NCBI RefSeq assembly: GCF_009728465.1
Contig: NZ_WOCD01000003.1
Coordinates: forward strand, 1,116,001-1,180,000
DNA length: 64,000 nucleotides
Source: Psychrosphaera haliotis
Lineage (GTDB): Bacteria; Pseudomonadota; Gammaproteobacteria; Enterobacterales; Alteromonadaceae
Direction of reading: 5' to 3'
Shown in pieces: positions 27,449 to 36,688 of this stretch. The translations under genes and the position numbers were made by a program. The notes below the pieces were generated by a model. It was given only the letters and a program-made list of their open reading frames with translations, was not told the DNA's origin and did not search any database. Each line of letters begins with the position of its first letter. Position 1 is the first letter of the stretch.

Positions 27449-30400
27449 CAAAAGAACAACAAATTGAAAATGCTCTTGTCTCAAAGTTAGAAGACCTTAA
27501 ATATACCTATCGTCACGACATCCGTGATAAGGCTTCTCTGGAGCAAAACTTCCGTGAAAAGTTTGAAGCTTTGAACTACGTAAAACTTACTGATTCCGAA
27601 TTCGCCCGACTTCGAGATGAAATAGTAACAGCAGATGTGTTTACTGCTGCCAAAACGCTGCGCGAACAAGGTTACTTTCAACGCGAAGATGGAACACCTT
27701 TGCATTACACGCTAGTGAACATCAAAGATTGGTGTAAAAACGAATTTGAAGTAATCAACCAATTACGTATCAATACAGACAATAGCCATCATCGATACGA
27801 TGTCATTTTGCTAATTAATGGCGTACCTGTTGTACAAATTGAACTTAAGAACCATCAAATCGTTACCCGTCGAGCGATGGAACAAATAGTCGAGTATAAA
27901 AACGACCAAGGCAACGGGTATGGCAATACGCTGATGTGCTTCATGCAGCTATTTATCGTCAGCAACGAATACAACACCTATTACTTTGCTAACAACCGCA
28001 ATGAACACTTTAGCTTTAATGCAGATGAACGTTTCTTACCTATTTACCAATTAGCAAACGAAGATAATAAGAAGATTGCACATCTCCATGATTTCGCTAA
28101 TGACTTTCTTGCCAAGTGTACTTTAGGACAAATGATTAGCCGCTACATGGTGTTAGTTCAGTCCGAACAAAAGCTTTTAATGATGCGCCCTTATCAAATA
28201 TATGCCGTTAAAGCGATTGTAGATTGCATCCACCAAAACCGTGGAAATGGCTACATTTGGCATACTACTGGCTCTGGTAAAACTTTGACTTCTTTTAAAG
28301 CATCAACACTTTTAAAAGATAATCCTGATATTGAAAAATGCTTATTCGTTGTAGACCGTAAAGATCTGGATCGCCAAACCCGTGAAGAATTCAACAAGTT
28401 TCAAGATGGCTGTGTTGAAGAGAATACTAATACTGAAACACTTGTACGTCGCATGTTATCTGAAGACTATTCAGACAAAGTAATAGTTACAACTATTCAA
28501 AAGCTAGGGCTAGCACTTGATGAAACAAGTAAACGAAATCAGAGTAAGCTAAAAGAAGGTAAGCAAACTTATAAAGAGCGTTTAGAGCCTCTGCGTGACA
28601 AACGTATTGTCTTTATATTTGATGAATGTCACCGTTCACAGTTTGGAGATAACCATAAAGCAATAAAGAGCTTTTTTCCTAACGCTCAACTGTTTGGCTT
28701 TACTGGCACACCAATCTTTGAAGAAAACTCTACCTATACACAAATTGATGGAACAGTAGGCACATTCAAAACCACAAAAGATATATTTGAAAAAGAGCTA
28801 CACGCTTATACCATTACTCATGCCATCGAAGATAAAAACGTATTAAGTTTCCATATTGATTACTTCGGTAAAGATGAATCAAAAGCAATCGAAGACGGTA
28901 AAAGTAAGAAGGTTAAGAAGCCCAAAAAAGTCACACCTCCACCAGAGGCTGTCGTTAAAGAGATTCTAAACAAACATGATGCTGCAACAAGTGAGCGCCG
29001 TTTTAACGCTGTACTAGCTACCGCATCGATTAATCACGCTATCGAGTATGTTGAACAGTTTAAAATTCAACAAGAGCAACTACAAAGTGAAGACGAAAAC
29101 TATAAACCGTTAAATGTCGCTTGTGTTTTCTCGCCTCCTGCACAGCCACCTAAAAATGCAGAAGAAGCTAAAGAGGCAGATACCAAATCAGCAGATAAGA
29201 ATGTAAAAGACATTAAACAGCTTCAAGAAGATTTGCCTCAAGAAAAAGCAGATAACCAAGTAGAGCCAGAGAAGAAAAAGGCGGCATTAAAAGCGATCTT
29301 AACTGACTACAATAACCAATACGGTACAAATCACACAATTAATGAATTTGATCTTTACTATCAAGATGTTCAACAACGCATCAAAGATCAAAAATACACA
29401 AATGCGGATTATCCACACAAGAATAAAATCGACATTACAATTGTTGTTGATATGTTGCTTACTGGGTTTGACTCTAAATATTTAAACACCTTGTATGTCG
29501 ATAAAAATCTTAAATACCATGGATTAATACAAGCTTTCTCTCGTACGAATCGCGTACTTAACGACAGCAAACCTTGGGGAAATGTCCTTGATTTTCGAGG
29601 CCAAGAAGACGAAGTAGAAAATGCTATATCTCGTTTTTCAGGTCACAACCCAGAAAACGAAGACAAAGAAGTATGGTTGGTCGATCCTGCACCTGTAACC
29701 ATCGAAAAATATCAAAATGCAGTCGAGAAGCTTGAAACTTTTATGAAAGAAAAAGGCTTAGATTGCACTCCTTCAGACGTAGTAAATCTTAAAGGCGATA
29801 ATGCAAAAGCAGATTTTATCAATCACTTTAAAGAAGTACAGAAGCTTAAAACTCAAATTGATCAATACACTGAGTTAGAAGAAAAACAGCAACAGACAAT
29901 TGAGAAAGCACTACCAACTGATATTTTACGAGGATTTAAAGGGCAGTATATAGAAACGGCTCAAGACCTTAAACGTAAACAAGACCAAAACAATGGTGAT
30001 AAAGGCGACATAGACGACAAAGTTCAACAACTAGATTTTGAATTTGTCTTGTTTGCTTCGGCAGTTATTGATTACGACTATATTGTTGGCTTGATCGCTA
30101 AATCGACACAAGAACCAAGTAAACAGAAAATGACGCGTAAAGAAGTCATCGATATGATCAGCGCCAATGCCAACTTAATGGAAGAGCGCGAAGATATTAT
30201 CGACTATATCAATAGCTTAAATACTGGTGAAGTACTTACTACAAAGCAGATTCACGAAGGTTACCAAAATTTCAAAGCAGAAAAGTCTGCGAATGAATTA
30301 AATGAAATGGCAACAAAGCACAAACTCACGCCCGAGGCACTTCAAAACTTTGTAGATACAATAATTAGTCGAATGATCTTTGATGGTGAATTATTAACAG

Positions 30401-30534
30401 ACTTATTAGAGCCATTAGAGTTGAGCTGGCGAGAACGAGGCAAAGTGGAGCGTGACTTAATGGAGGACCTTATCCCTCATTTACATAATTTAGCCCAAGG
30501 GCGCGAAATTTCAGGACTCACGGTTTATGAATGA
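27445..30534 (+). CDS. hsdR: Type I restriction enzyme R subunit
   Basis: 1029 residues. The nuclease region (about 100-150) has HRYDVILLINGVPVVQIELKN, the PD-(D/E)xK motif. The motor domain has Walker A WHTTGSGKTLTS, DECHRSQFG (motif II), FGFTGTP (motif III) and later motifs including IVVDMLLTGFDS and GLIQAFSRTNRVL. The C-terminus is helical and probably binds HsdM. It translocates and cuts foreign DNA. First large gene of the order R-S-nuclease-M. Confidence 0.95.
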   Translation: MTKEQQIENALVSKLEDLKYTYRHDIRDKASLEQNFREKFEALNYVKLTDSEFARLRDEIVTADVFTAAKTLREQGYFQREDGTPLHYTLVNIKDWCKNEFEVINQLRINTDNSHHRYDVILLINGVPVVQIELKNHQIVTRRAMEQIVEYKNDQGNGYGNTLMCFMQLFIVSNEYNTYYFANNRNEHFSFNADERFLPIYQLANEDNKKIAHLHDFANDFLAKCTLGQMISRYMVLVQSEQKLLMMRPYQIYAVKAIVDCIHQNRGNGYIWHTTGSGKTLTSFKASTLLKDNPDIEKCLFVVDRKDLDRQTREEFNKFQDGCVEENTNTETLVRRMLSEDYSDKVIVTTIQKLGLALDETSKRNQSKLKEGKQTYKERLEPLRDKRIVFIFDECHRSQFGDNHKAIKSFFPNAQLFGFTGTPIFEENSTYTQIDGTVGTFKTTKDIFEKELHAYTITHAIEDKNVLSFHIDYFGKDESKAIEDGKSKKVKKPKKVTPPPEAVVKEILNKHDAATSERRFNAVLATASINHAIEYVEQFKIQQEQLQSEDENYKPLNVACVFSPPAQPPKNAEEAKEADTKSADKNVKDIKQLQEDLPQEKADNQVEPEKKKAALKAILTDYNNQYGTNHTINEFDLYYQDVQQRIKDQKYTNADYPHKNKIDITIVVDMLLTGFDSKYLNTLYVDKNLKYHGLIQAFSRTNRVLNDSKPWGNVLDFRGQEDEVENAISRFSGHNPENEDKEVWLVDPAPVTIEKYQNAVEKLETFMKEKGLDCTPSDVVNLKGDNAKADFINHFKEVQKLKTQIDQYTELEEKQQQTIEKALPTDILRGFKGQYIETAQDLKRKQDQNNGDKGDIDDKVQQLDFEFVLFASAVIDYDYIVGLIAKSTQEPSKQKMTRKEVIDMISANANLMEEREDIIDYINSLNTGEVLTTKQIHEGYQNFKAEKSANELNEMATKHKLTPEALQNFVDTIISRMIFDGELLTDLLEPLELSWRERGKVERDLMEDLIPHLHNLAQGREISGLTVYE

Positions 30535-31774
30535 TCTAGATTCTAAAGTATTTTTTCCTGAACTAAGGTTTCCTGAGTTTCAGTTATTGGGTGGTTGGCA
30601 ATATACAAACGCAAATAAGCTTTTTAAACAGGTTAGTAATAAAAATCACAATTCAGATCTTCCGATTCTAGCTATTACCCAGGAGTATGGTGCAATCCCT
30701 AGGGAACTTATCGATTATAATGTAACCGCTACAGAAAAGAGTATCAAAAGCTATAAAGTTGTTGATGTAGGCGACTTTATTATCAGCCTCAGGTCATTTC
30801 AAGGTGGAATTGAATATTCGACGTACAAAGGTATATGTAGTCCCGCATACGTTGTTCTTAGAAAAACAGAAGGGGTTAACGAAGAGTTTTTCAAGCATTA
30901 CTTCAAAACGAAGCGCTTTATTCGTGATTTGACAAAAAACCTCGAAGGCCTGCGTGATGGTAAGATGATCAGTTATAAGCAATTCTCAGAAGTTTTTTTA
31001 CCCTGTCCAAAGCCTGAAGAACAAAAAAAAGTAGCCAATTTTTTATCATCTTTGGATGGGTTAATTCAAAGTGAAATAGCAAAGTGCGATAGCTTAAAAA
31101 TGCATAAAAAAGGTTTGGAACATAAACTCTTTGCAAAGAAGGCTGCCCTTCCTGAGTTACGCTTTGCAGAATTTGATGGTATGTGGGAAGAGTCTACGGT
31201 AGGTCAAATTGCAACGGTCAAATCAGGCGGAACCCCAAACCGTTCCAACTCAGAGTATTGGGAAGGAGATATTCCTTGGGTTTCTACTACACTCATAAAT
31301 TTTAATTTAATCAATGAGGTAAATGAGTTTATTACAAAGACCGGACTAGATAACTCCTCTGCTAAAATCTTTCCAGCAAACACAATATTGATGGCTATGT
31401 ATGGGCAAGGAAAAACAAGGGGGCAAGTTGCTAAACTAGGTATGGATGCCTCTATTAATCAAGCATGTGCAGCATTAACCCTAAACAAAGAAGTATCTAC
31501 AGATTTTGTATACCATAGCCTTGCAGCAAGTTACGAAGAAATAAGAAGCATAAGTAATGATGGCGGGCAAAAAAACCTGAGTGCAACTCTTATTAAGAAA
31601 ATACCTTTTTATTACCCTGATGTGAAAACGGGTGAACAACAAAAAATATCTGATTGCTTATCATCTGTAGAGAAACTTATTTTATTGCAAGAAGAAAAAG
31701 TTGAAGCTTTGAAGTCATACAAAAAAGGCTTTGTGCAGAAAATATTTCCTTCTCGGGAAGAGGAATATGCATGA
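30527..31774 (+). CDS. hsdS: Type I restriction enzyme S (specificity) subunit
   Basis: 415 residues with two target-recognition domains, at about 1-190 and 205-400, each followed by a helical spacer (KPEEQKKVANFLSSLDGLI and TGEQQKISDCLSSVEKLI). Each helix region ends in KKGLEHKLF or KKGFVQKIF, the usual internal repeat of HsdS. It determines the bipartite DNA target. It overlaps hsdR by eight bases and the next gene by four. Confidence 0.93.
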   Translation: MNDLDSKVFFPELRFPEFQLLGGWQYTNANKLFKQVSNKNHNSDLPILAITQEYGAIPRELIDYNVTATEKSIKSYKVVDVGDFIISLRSFQGGIEYSTYKGICSPAYVVLRKTEGVNEEFFKHYFKTKRFIRDLTKNLEGLRDGKMISYKQFSEVFLPCPKPEEQKKVANFLSSLDGLIQSEIAKCDSLKMHKKGLEHKLFAKKAALPELRFAEFDGMWEESTVGQIATVKSGGTPNRSNSEYWEGDIPWVSTTLINFNLINEVNEFITKTGLDNSSAKIFPANTILMAMYGQGKTRGQVAKLGMDASINQACAALTLNKEVSTDFVYHSLAASYEEIRSISNDGGQKNLSATLIKKIPFYYPDVKTGEQQKISDCLSSVEKLILLQEEKVEALKSYKKGFVQKIFPSREEEYA

Positions 31775-32937
31775 ATGAACTAAATTTTTCGAACCTTGAT
31801 GATGCCGCTGTACATATACGTAATTCGTTAGACAACGGAATTCCACTGCCAAGAAATAGAGTCAAAAATATCAATCAAATATTGCTTTTTGCTTATAACG
31901 GAACGGGTAAAACTCGATTGTCTATGGCTTTTAAAGACGTAGGTAAGTTAGACGATAATAGAGACACTTTGTATTTTAATGCGTTTACAGAAGATTTGTT
32001 TCGTTGGGATAACGATTTAGAAAACGACCAACAGCGAGTTTTAAAGATTAACCAAGAGTCTCGTTTTTTCAACGGACTACAAGAATTAGAAATGGAAAAC
32101 CGCATTCGGCCTTTGTTACAGCGTTATGCCGACTTTGACTTTTTTATCGACTATGATGACTGGGTCATTAATTTCACCCGTGATGTTGAAACAGGTACGG
32201 GCGCAGAAACAATTGATCATATTAAGGTATCTCGTGGCGAGGAGAATATCTTTGTCTGGTGCTTTTTTCTTGCAGTTGCTCAATTAGCAGTTGATCAACA
32301 AGTAGCCTATGACTGGGTAAAATATCTTTATATTGATGATCCTATTTCATCATTAGATGATAACAATGCTATTGCTGTAGCAAGTCATCTGGCACAATTA
32401 TTAAAAAATGCTAACAGAAGAATTAAAACAGTTATATCTTCTCACCACACACTATTTTTTAATGTGATGTGGAATGAGCTTAACGAGAAGAAAAAGCTAC
32501 AGCCTTACTTTTTAAGTTATGACAAAGAAGCGCAGCTTTATAAACTTCGTTATACCAATAGTACGCCTTTTTTCCATCATGTAGCCTTGCTTGAACAGCT
32601 TCATCAAGCCTCTGAAACAGGCAATTTATATACGTATCACTTTAATATATTGCGCAGCATTCTAGAAAAAACAGCGACTTTTCATGGGTTCAAAAACTTT
32701 TCAGCTTGTATTGAGCAAGGTGATGATGATCCAGACGGTGTATTACACGCACGTATAGTCAACATTTTAAGCCACGGTAATTATTCTTTATTCGAACCTA
32801 TGGAAATGACTTACGAAAATAAAAGTCACTTCCGCCGTATATTAAATAACTTTTTAAATAATTATAGATTTAACCCTGAGCTGTTCCCCGAAACCAGCGG
32901 AGTCACAAGAACCCGTAGCGAACCAAGAGCAGACTGA
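31771..32937 (+). CDS. PrrC-like anticodon nuclease of the type I locus
   Basis: 388 residues, close to the 396 of E. coli PrrC. Walker A AYNGTGKTRLS (Lys47) and Walker B/signature region YLYIDDPISSLDDN at about 186-198 show the ATPase part. The C-terminal half has R295-S-I-L-E299 and His335 in LSHGNYS, matching the Arg-x3-Glu...His set of the PrrC anticodon-nuclease site. PrrC is kept silent by the restriction complex and cuts a tRNA when phage proteins inhibit restriction. Start ATG overlaps the hsdS stop. The activity and tRNA target are inferred. Confidence 0.82.
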   Translation: MNELNFSNLDDAAVHIRNSLDNGIPLPRNRVKNINQILLFAYNGTGKTRLSMAFKDVGKLDDNRDTLYFNAFTEDLFRWDNDLENDQQRVLKINQESRFFNGLQELEMENRIRPLLQRYADFDFFIDYDDWVINFTRDVETGTGAETIDHIKVSRGEENIFVWCFFLAVAQLAVDQQVAYDWVKYLYIDDPISSLDDNNAIAVASHLAQLLKNANRRIKTVISSHHTLFFNVMWNELNEKKKLQPYFLSYDKEAQLYKLRYTNSTPFFHHVALLEQLHQASETGNLYTYHFNILRSILEKTATFHGFKNFSACIEQGDDDPDGVLHARIVNILSHGNYSLFEPMEMTYENKSHFRRILNNFLNNYRFNPELFPETSGVTRTRSEPRAD

Positions 32938-32960
32938 ACAGCTAGTAGAGACAAACTAAT

Positions 32961-34608
32961 ATGACTCAAGAAGAATTAAAAGATTTAGGTAAAACACTTT
33001 GGGATATTGCCAACAGCTTACGCGGTGCAATGAATGCAGATGACTTTCGTGATTATATGTTATCGTTTCTGTTCTTACGTTATTTATCAGATAACTATGA
33101 ATTGGCAGCAAAAAAAGAGTTAGGCCGTGATTACCCTACGCTGGCTGAAGACGATAAACGAGCGCCATTAGCTGTTTTTTATAAAGAACTTTCTGAAGAA
33201 GATAAGTCTTTCTTTGAAAAACAAATGCGTCGCAAACTTCATTACGTGATAGAGCCAAATCATCTGTGGACGAGCATTGCCGAAATGGCTCGTACTCAAG
33301 ACGATGAATTGTTGCGTACATTAGAAGCGGGCTTTAAATACATCGAAAACCATAGCTTTGAAAGCAGTTTTCAAGGTTTATTCTCTGAAATTAACCTTAA
33401 CTCTGAAAAGTTAGGTAAGAAGCCTTCTGATCGTAATGCAAAGCTCTGCACTATTATTACTAAAATCTCTGAGGGCATAGCCAAGTTCTCAACAAAAACA
33501 GATATCCTTGGCGATGCATACGAATACTTAATTGGCGAGTTTGCTGCTGGTTCAGGTAAAAAAGCGGGTGAGTTCTACACCCCCCAACCTATATCGGATA
33601 TTTTATCTCGTATCGTCGTATTAGATAGCCAAGAACCTGCAACAGGCTTAAAGAAACGGCTTGATAAAGTAATGGACTTCGCTTGTGGCTCAGGTTTCGT
33701 TAATATTGAATGTTAGAAAGCGCCTAGGCTCAGACGGCATAGGGAAAATATACGGACAAGAAAAGAACATCACCACTTATAACCTTGCTCGTATGAATAT
33801 GTTGTTGCATGGAGTTAAAGATACTGAGTTCGATATTCATCATGGCGATACCCTATTAAATGATTGGGATATGCTCAGTGAGATGAATCCAGCTAAAAAA
33901 CTCAAATGTGATGCGGTGGTCGCCAATCCACCGTTTAGCTATCGCTGGGAGCCTACAGAAGCAATGGGCGAAGATTTTCGCTTTAAAAGCCACGGCTTAG
34001 CACCTAAATCTGCTGCTGATTTTGCTTTCTTACTTCATGGTTTTCACTTTTTAAGTGACGAAGGCACAATGGCAATCATATTACCACATGGCGTGTTATT
34101 CAGAGGCGGAGCTGAGAACCGCATTCGTACCAAGTTACTAAAAGACGGTCATATAGATACTGTAATTGGCCTTCCTGCCAACTTATTCTTCTCTACTGGG
34201 ATCCCTGTATGTATTTTAGTACTGAAAAAGTGTAAGAAGTACGATGATGTTTTATTCATAAATGCTAGTGAGCATTACGAAAAAGGTAAGCGTCAAAACA
34301 AGTTACGTGACGGAAAAGATGGACAACCTAACGATATTGAAAAGATTGTAGATACTTATCAATTCAGAAAAGAAGAAGATCGTTATTCTCGCCGAGTATC
34401 GATGGGTGAAATAGAGAAAAACGACTTCAACTTAAATATTTCTCGTTATGTCAGCACAGCTAAAGCTGAAGCAAAAGTAGATCTAAAAGCAGAACATAAA
34501 AAGCTGGTTAGTATAGAGAGTGAAATAACTAGAGCTTTAGAAGAGCACAATGGATTTCTAAAGGAGCTAGGACTAGATCTTCTACCTACTGGTTCAACGG
34601 AGAAGTAG
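32961..34608 (+). pseudogene. hsdM: Type I restriction enzyme M subunit, one-base frameshift
   Basis: Adenine methyltransferase of the type I system. N-terminal helical domain (LWDIANSLRGAMNADDFRDYM), then GEFYTPQPISDILSRIV, the SAM motif MDFACGSG, and after the shift the catalytic VANPPFSYRW and HGVLFRGGAENRIR. A single extra T in the run at 33695-33697 breaks it; removing it gives ACGSGSLILNVRKRLG. Restored length is about 548 residues. An active system needs M to protect the host, so a true null would be harmful while hsdR is intact; an assembly indel is likely. Confidence 0.92.
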
Positions 34609-34624
34609 GTCATATAAAACCCTG

Positions 34625-34644
34625 CTGGGGTATAATGCGGGGTA
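34625..34644 (+). promoter_or_regulatory. Arm-type-like site near the right end
   Basis: CTGGGGTATAATGCGGGGTA resembles the 18-bp arms at 18430 and 18494 (CTGGG, TATAA, GGGG in the same order). It is about 55 bases inside attR. Confidence 0.4.
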
Positions 34645-34697
34645 TCCCATATTTCTATCTTCTAAAAGTCTATATTTTACAATGGCACGAGAGGCTT

Positions 34698-34714
34698 ATG
34701 GGCGGCATGATGTA
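34698..34714 (+). repeat. Right attachment repeat (attR core)
   Basis: ATGGGCGGCATGATGTA, identical to 18284-18300, followed by an A that makes TAA. Marks the end of the element and the start of the displaced groEL 3' untranslated region. Confidence 0.88.
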
Positions 34715-34740
34715 ATTTCATAGAAATTTATTAAGTATCA

Positions 34741-34777
34741 AAAAAGACCGAAAAGTAATGTTTTGCGGTCTTTTTTA
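34741..34777 (+). terminator. Displaced original groEL terminator
   Basis: Stem AAAAAAGACCG/CGGTCTTTTTT with an inner AAAA/TTTT pairing. Homologous in layout to the terminator at 18342-18376 and preceded by similar bases (TTTCATAGAAA in both). Confidence 0.8.
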
Positions 34778-35269
34778 ACTTCCCACAAGAGCCCAAAACG
34801 TTCCACTAATTTCAAGAATGCTGATTCTAAACAATTCAGCAGCGCACTTATCTGCACAATATACTGAAAGTGGACACCCGATCTCTTTGGATTTATACAT
34901 AAACGCAAAGAAAAAAATAACTCCTCATAACGTTTTCCTATTACCGATACATCCTCCCACCGATTGCTGTTAAAGCATCAAAAACCAATTTATACTAGAT
35001 AACGACCAATCAAAATATCGATATCTCTTTTGCAATCTGCAATAAATATTAGTTATCACATCCAACTAATTTATCTTAAAACCAACCATAACCTGTTCTT
35101 TTAATAGGTAAATATTACAAGTTTAGAATAAAAAATTGACATCAGTTTTAAATGGTGGTCTTATAAATTTGCTTTAATTACAAGCAAATAAAACAAAGGA
35201 TTGTTCATTATTTCCAGATTTGAACAGAAGTTACTTTGCCAATTTAAATAAAACTAAAAGGTACTGAAC
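34778..35269. promoter_or_regulatory. Gene-free region with promoter of the four-cysteine peptide locus
   Basis: About 490 bases without a credible gene. TTGACA at 35136-35141 with TCTTAT 17 bases on (35159-35164) is a good candidate promoter for the peptide genes. A short stretch AAAGTGGACACCC near 34866 looks faintly like an insertion-sequence end; nothing else is recognised. Confidence 0.5.
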
Positions 35270-35458
35270 TTGAATATAAAAAAATCTATCCCTCCAATTT
35301 TAATAGCTTTAACAACTATGTTTTACATTGGTACTGTTAATGCTTTACCTGCTTCCGAATGTAAAGTCATCTATGAAGACTGCATGGATTCTTGGTTTAC
35401 AAGCCAAGGCACCTGTGCTGGAAGATATATGGATTGCCGATCCGCACCTGGTGAATAA
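35270..35458 (+). CDS. Secreted four-cysteine peptide 1
   Basis: 62 residues. A Sec signal peptide (Lys4-5, hydrophobic core, TVNA) predicts cleavage after Ala25, leaving 37 residues that begin LPASEC. Cysteines at 31, 38, 49 and 56 give C-x6-C-x10-C-x6-C, with each C-x6-C of the form C-x3-Y-x-D-C. The shared centre is DCMDSWF. Start codon is TTG at 35270 with AAAGG upstream. First of three paralogues; no known family recognised. Role as toxin, signal or pheromone is unknown. Confidence 0.8.
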   Translation: MNIKKSIPPILIALTTMFYIGTVNALPASECKVIYEDCMDSWFTSQGTCAGRYMDCRSAPGE

Positions 35459-35493
35459 ACACGACATTACATCTATATAATAAGGACTATGAA

Positions 35494-35673
35494 ATGAAAA
35501 AATTTAAAAGTATCGTTCTCATCTGCTTAGGCAGTCTTTGTATATCTACAGCAAACGCATTACCAGTCGCGGAATGTCAAGCAATGTATAACGACTGTAT
35601 GGATTCTTGGTTCACTACTCAAGGAGGCTGTTTACGACAGTATATTGGGTGTAGAGGTTTAGTTGGTGAGTAG
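35494..35673 (+). CDS. Secreted four-cysteine peptide 2
   Basis: 59 residues, read directly from the sequence. Signal peptide MKKFKSIVLICLGSLCISTA then NA, cleavage after Ala22; mature part starts LPVAECQAMYNDCMDSWF. Cysteines 28, 35, 46 and 53 keep the C-x6-C-x10-C-x6-C spacing. AAGGA lies upstream of the ATG. It is 35 bases after peptide 1 and 47 before peptide 3, so the three form one operon. The C-terminal end (RGLVGE) differs from the RSxPG of the others. Confidence 0.82.
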   Translation: MKKFKSIVLICLGSLCISTANALPVAECQAMYNDCMDSWFTTQGGCLRQYIGCRGLVGE

Positions 35674-35720
35674 GAAGTACTACTTGTGTTTATAAATTTA
35701 ATAAAAATAAAGGAATATTT

Positions 35721-35909
35721 ATGTTTAATAAAAAAGTTTTACCAATTTTGCTTGTTTTTAGTGCAATAGCCCTATCAACCTTCACATATGCTTTGCCTGT
35801 TTCTGAATGCAGACCTAAATATAATGACTGCATGGATAGTTGGTTTTCAACAGCTGAAGCATGCTATGGAGATTATAAACTCTGCAGAAGCTCACCTGGC
35901 GGCGATTAA
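35721..35909 (+). CDS. Secreted four-cysteine peptide 3
   Basis: 62 residues. Signal peptide ends FTYA, with cleavage after Ala24; mature part starts LPVSECRPKYNDCMDSWF. Cysteines 30, 37, 48 and 55 keep the same spacing. AAGGA precedes the ATG. It diverges most in the second half (TAEACYGDYKLC), while DCMDSWF is unchanged. A terminator follows at 35933-35970. Confidence 0.82.
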   Translation: MFNKKVLPILLVFSAIALSTFTYALPVSECRPKYNDCMDSWFSTAEACYGDYKLCRSSPGGD

Positions 35910-35932
35910 GCTCGTCACCAGTTCGTATTAGG

Positions 35933-35970
35933 CGAAGAGTAAAGGTTAATCTTTTGCTCTTCGCTTTTAT
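35933..35970 (+). terminator. Terminator or attenuator between peptides and exporter
   Basis: Stem GCGAAGAG/CTCTTCGC extended inward by AAAG/CTTT, then TTTTA. It would favour abundant peptide mRNA with limited read-through to the exporter genes. Confidence 0.75.
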
Positions 35971-35993
35971 AAATTTAAGCTAGGAATATACAT

Positions 35994-36677
35994 ATGGATG
36001 CGTCAAGTTCTATTCAATATAAACTCCATGATTACAAATTACCCTCGTCTACTCGTTTTATAGTGAGTTTAATAATTTTTATTTTATTTGCTAAAGTATT
36101 TAATCTTTTTTCTTTCGCGTACACGTTCGATTTAAACTGGTTACAGATTCAAACTTTATCAAGTTTAGGTATACCCAAAGAAGATCACTTAGGCATGGTC
36201 TATGATTTTAGCCAAAAATCATACTTCTTTGTAATGATGAAATTCGGACTAAGAGACTTACTCCTATATACGGTGGAAGTTATTAGTCTTATACTGCTAA
36301 CTATAGGTTATGGCCAACTTTTAGACTCCAATATAACAATAAAACAACTAGTAGCTGTAGGTGCATCCATCAAGCTACCTTACGGAGTTTATTTGTTGTT
36401 TGCCTCGACTTCTTTTTATTTTGTAGGTGAAAAAATCACAAAACAGCTTCAATATTACACAGACATTTCTTTTAATCGTTTCCTCATTGACAACTACCCT
36501 CACTCTGAGTTGTTAACTTCTTTTTTATCTCTAAATATTACAATTGCCCTTGGCATAGGTGTCGCTTTATATGTGCTATCAAAAATAAATGAGCAACGTT
36601 TACTGTCATTATCAAACTTGTTACTTGTGGGCATGCCTATTTTAACTATTGCAAGCATAAAGTATTTGATAGGTTAA
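35994..36677 (+). CDS. Yip1-like membrane protein of the peptide locus
   Basis: 227 residues with five hydrophobic segments (about 22-42, 82-102, 115-138, 180-196, 206-224). The layout resembles small Yip1/YIF-like membrane proteins but I see no diagnostic motif. No signal peptide. Position between the peptides and the exporter suggests immunity or export help (inference). AGGAATA precedes the ATG. The neighbours downstream follow with tiny gaps, so it heads the exporter operon. Confidence 0.6.
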   Translation: MDASSSIQYKLHDYKLPSSTRFIVSLIIFILFAKVFNLFSFAYTFDLNWLQIQTLSSLGIPKEDHLGMVYDFSQKSYFFVMMKFGLRDLLLYTVEVISLILLTIGYGQLLDSNITIKQLVAVGASIKLPYGVYLLFASTSFYFVGEKITKQLQYYTDISFNRFLIDNYPHSELLTSFLSLNITIALGIGVALYVLSKINEQRLLSLSNLLLVGMPILTIASIKYLIG

Positions 36678-36688
36678 AACTTATAACT

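Noticed and set aside
34860..34890. AAAGTGGACACCC as an insertion-sequence end
   Set aside because: No transposase remnant or partner inverted repeat is seen; too short to call.
34778..35269. Gene remnant between attR and the peptides
   Set aside because: No frame longer than a few dozen codons with a ribosome-binding site or recognisable text.
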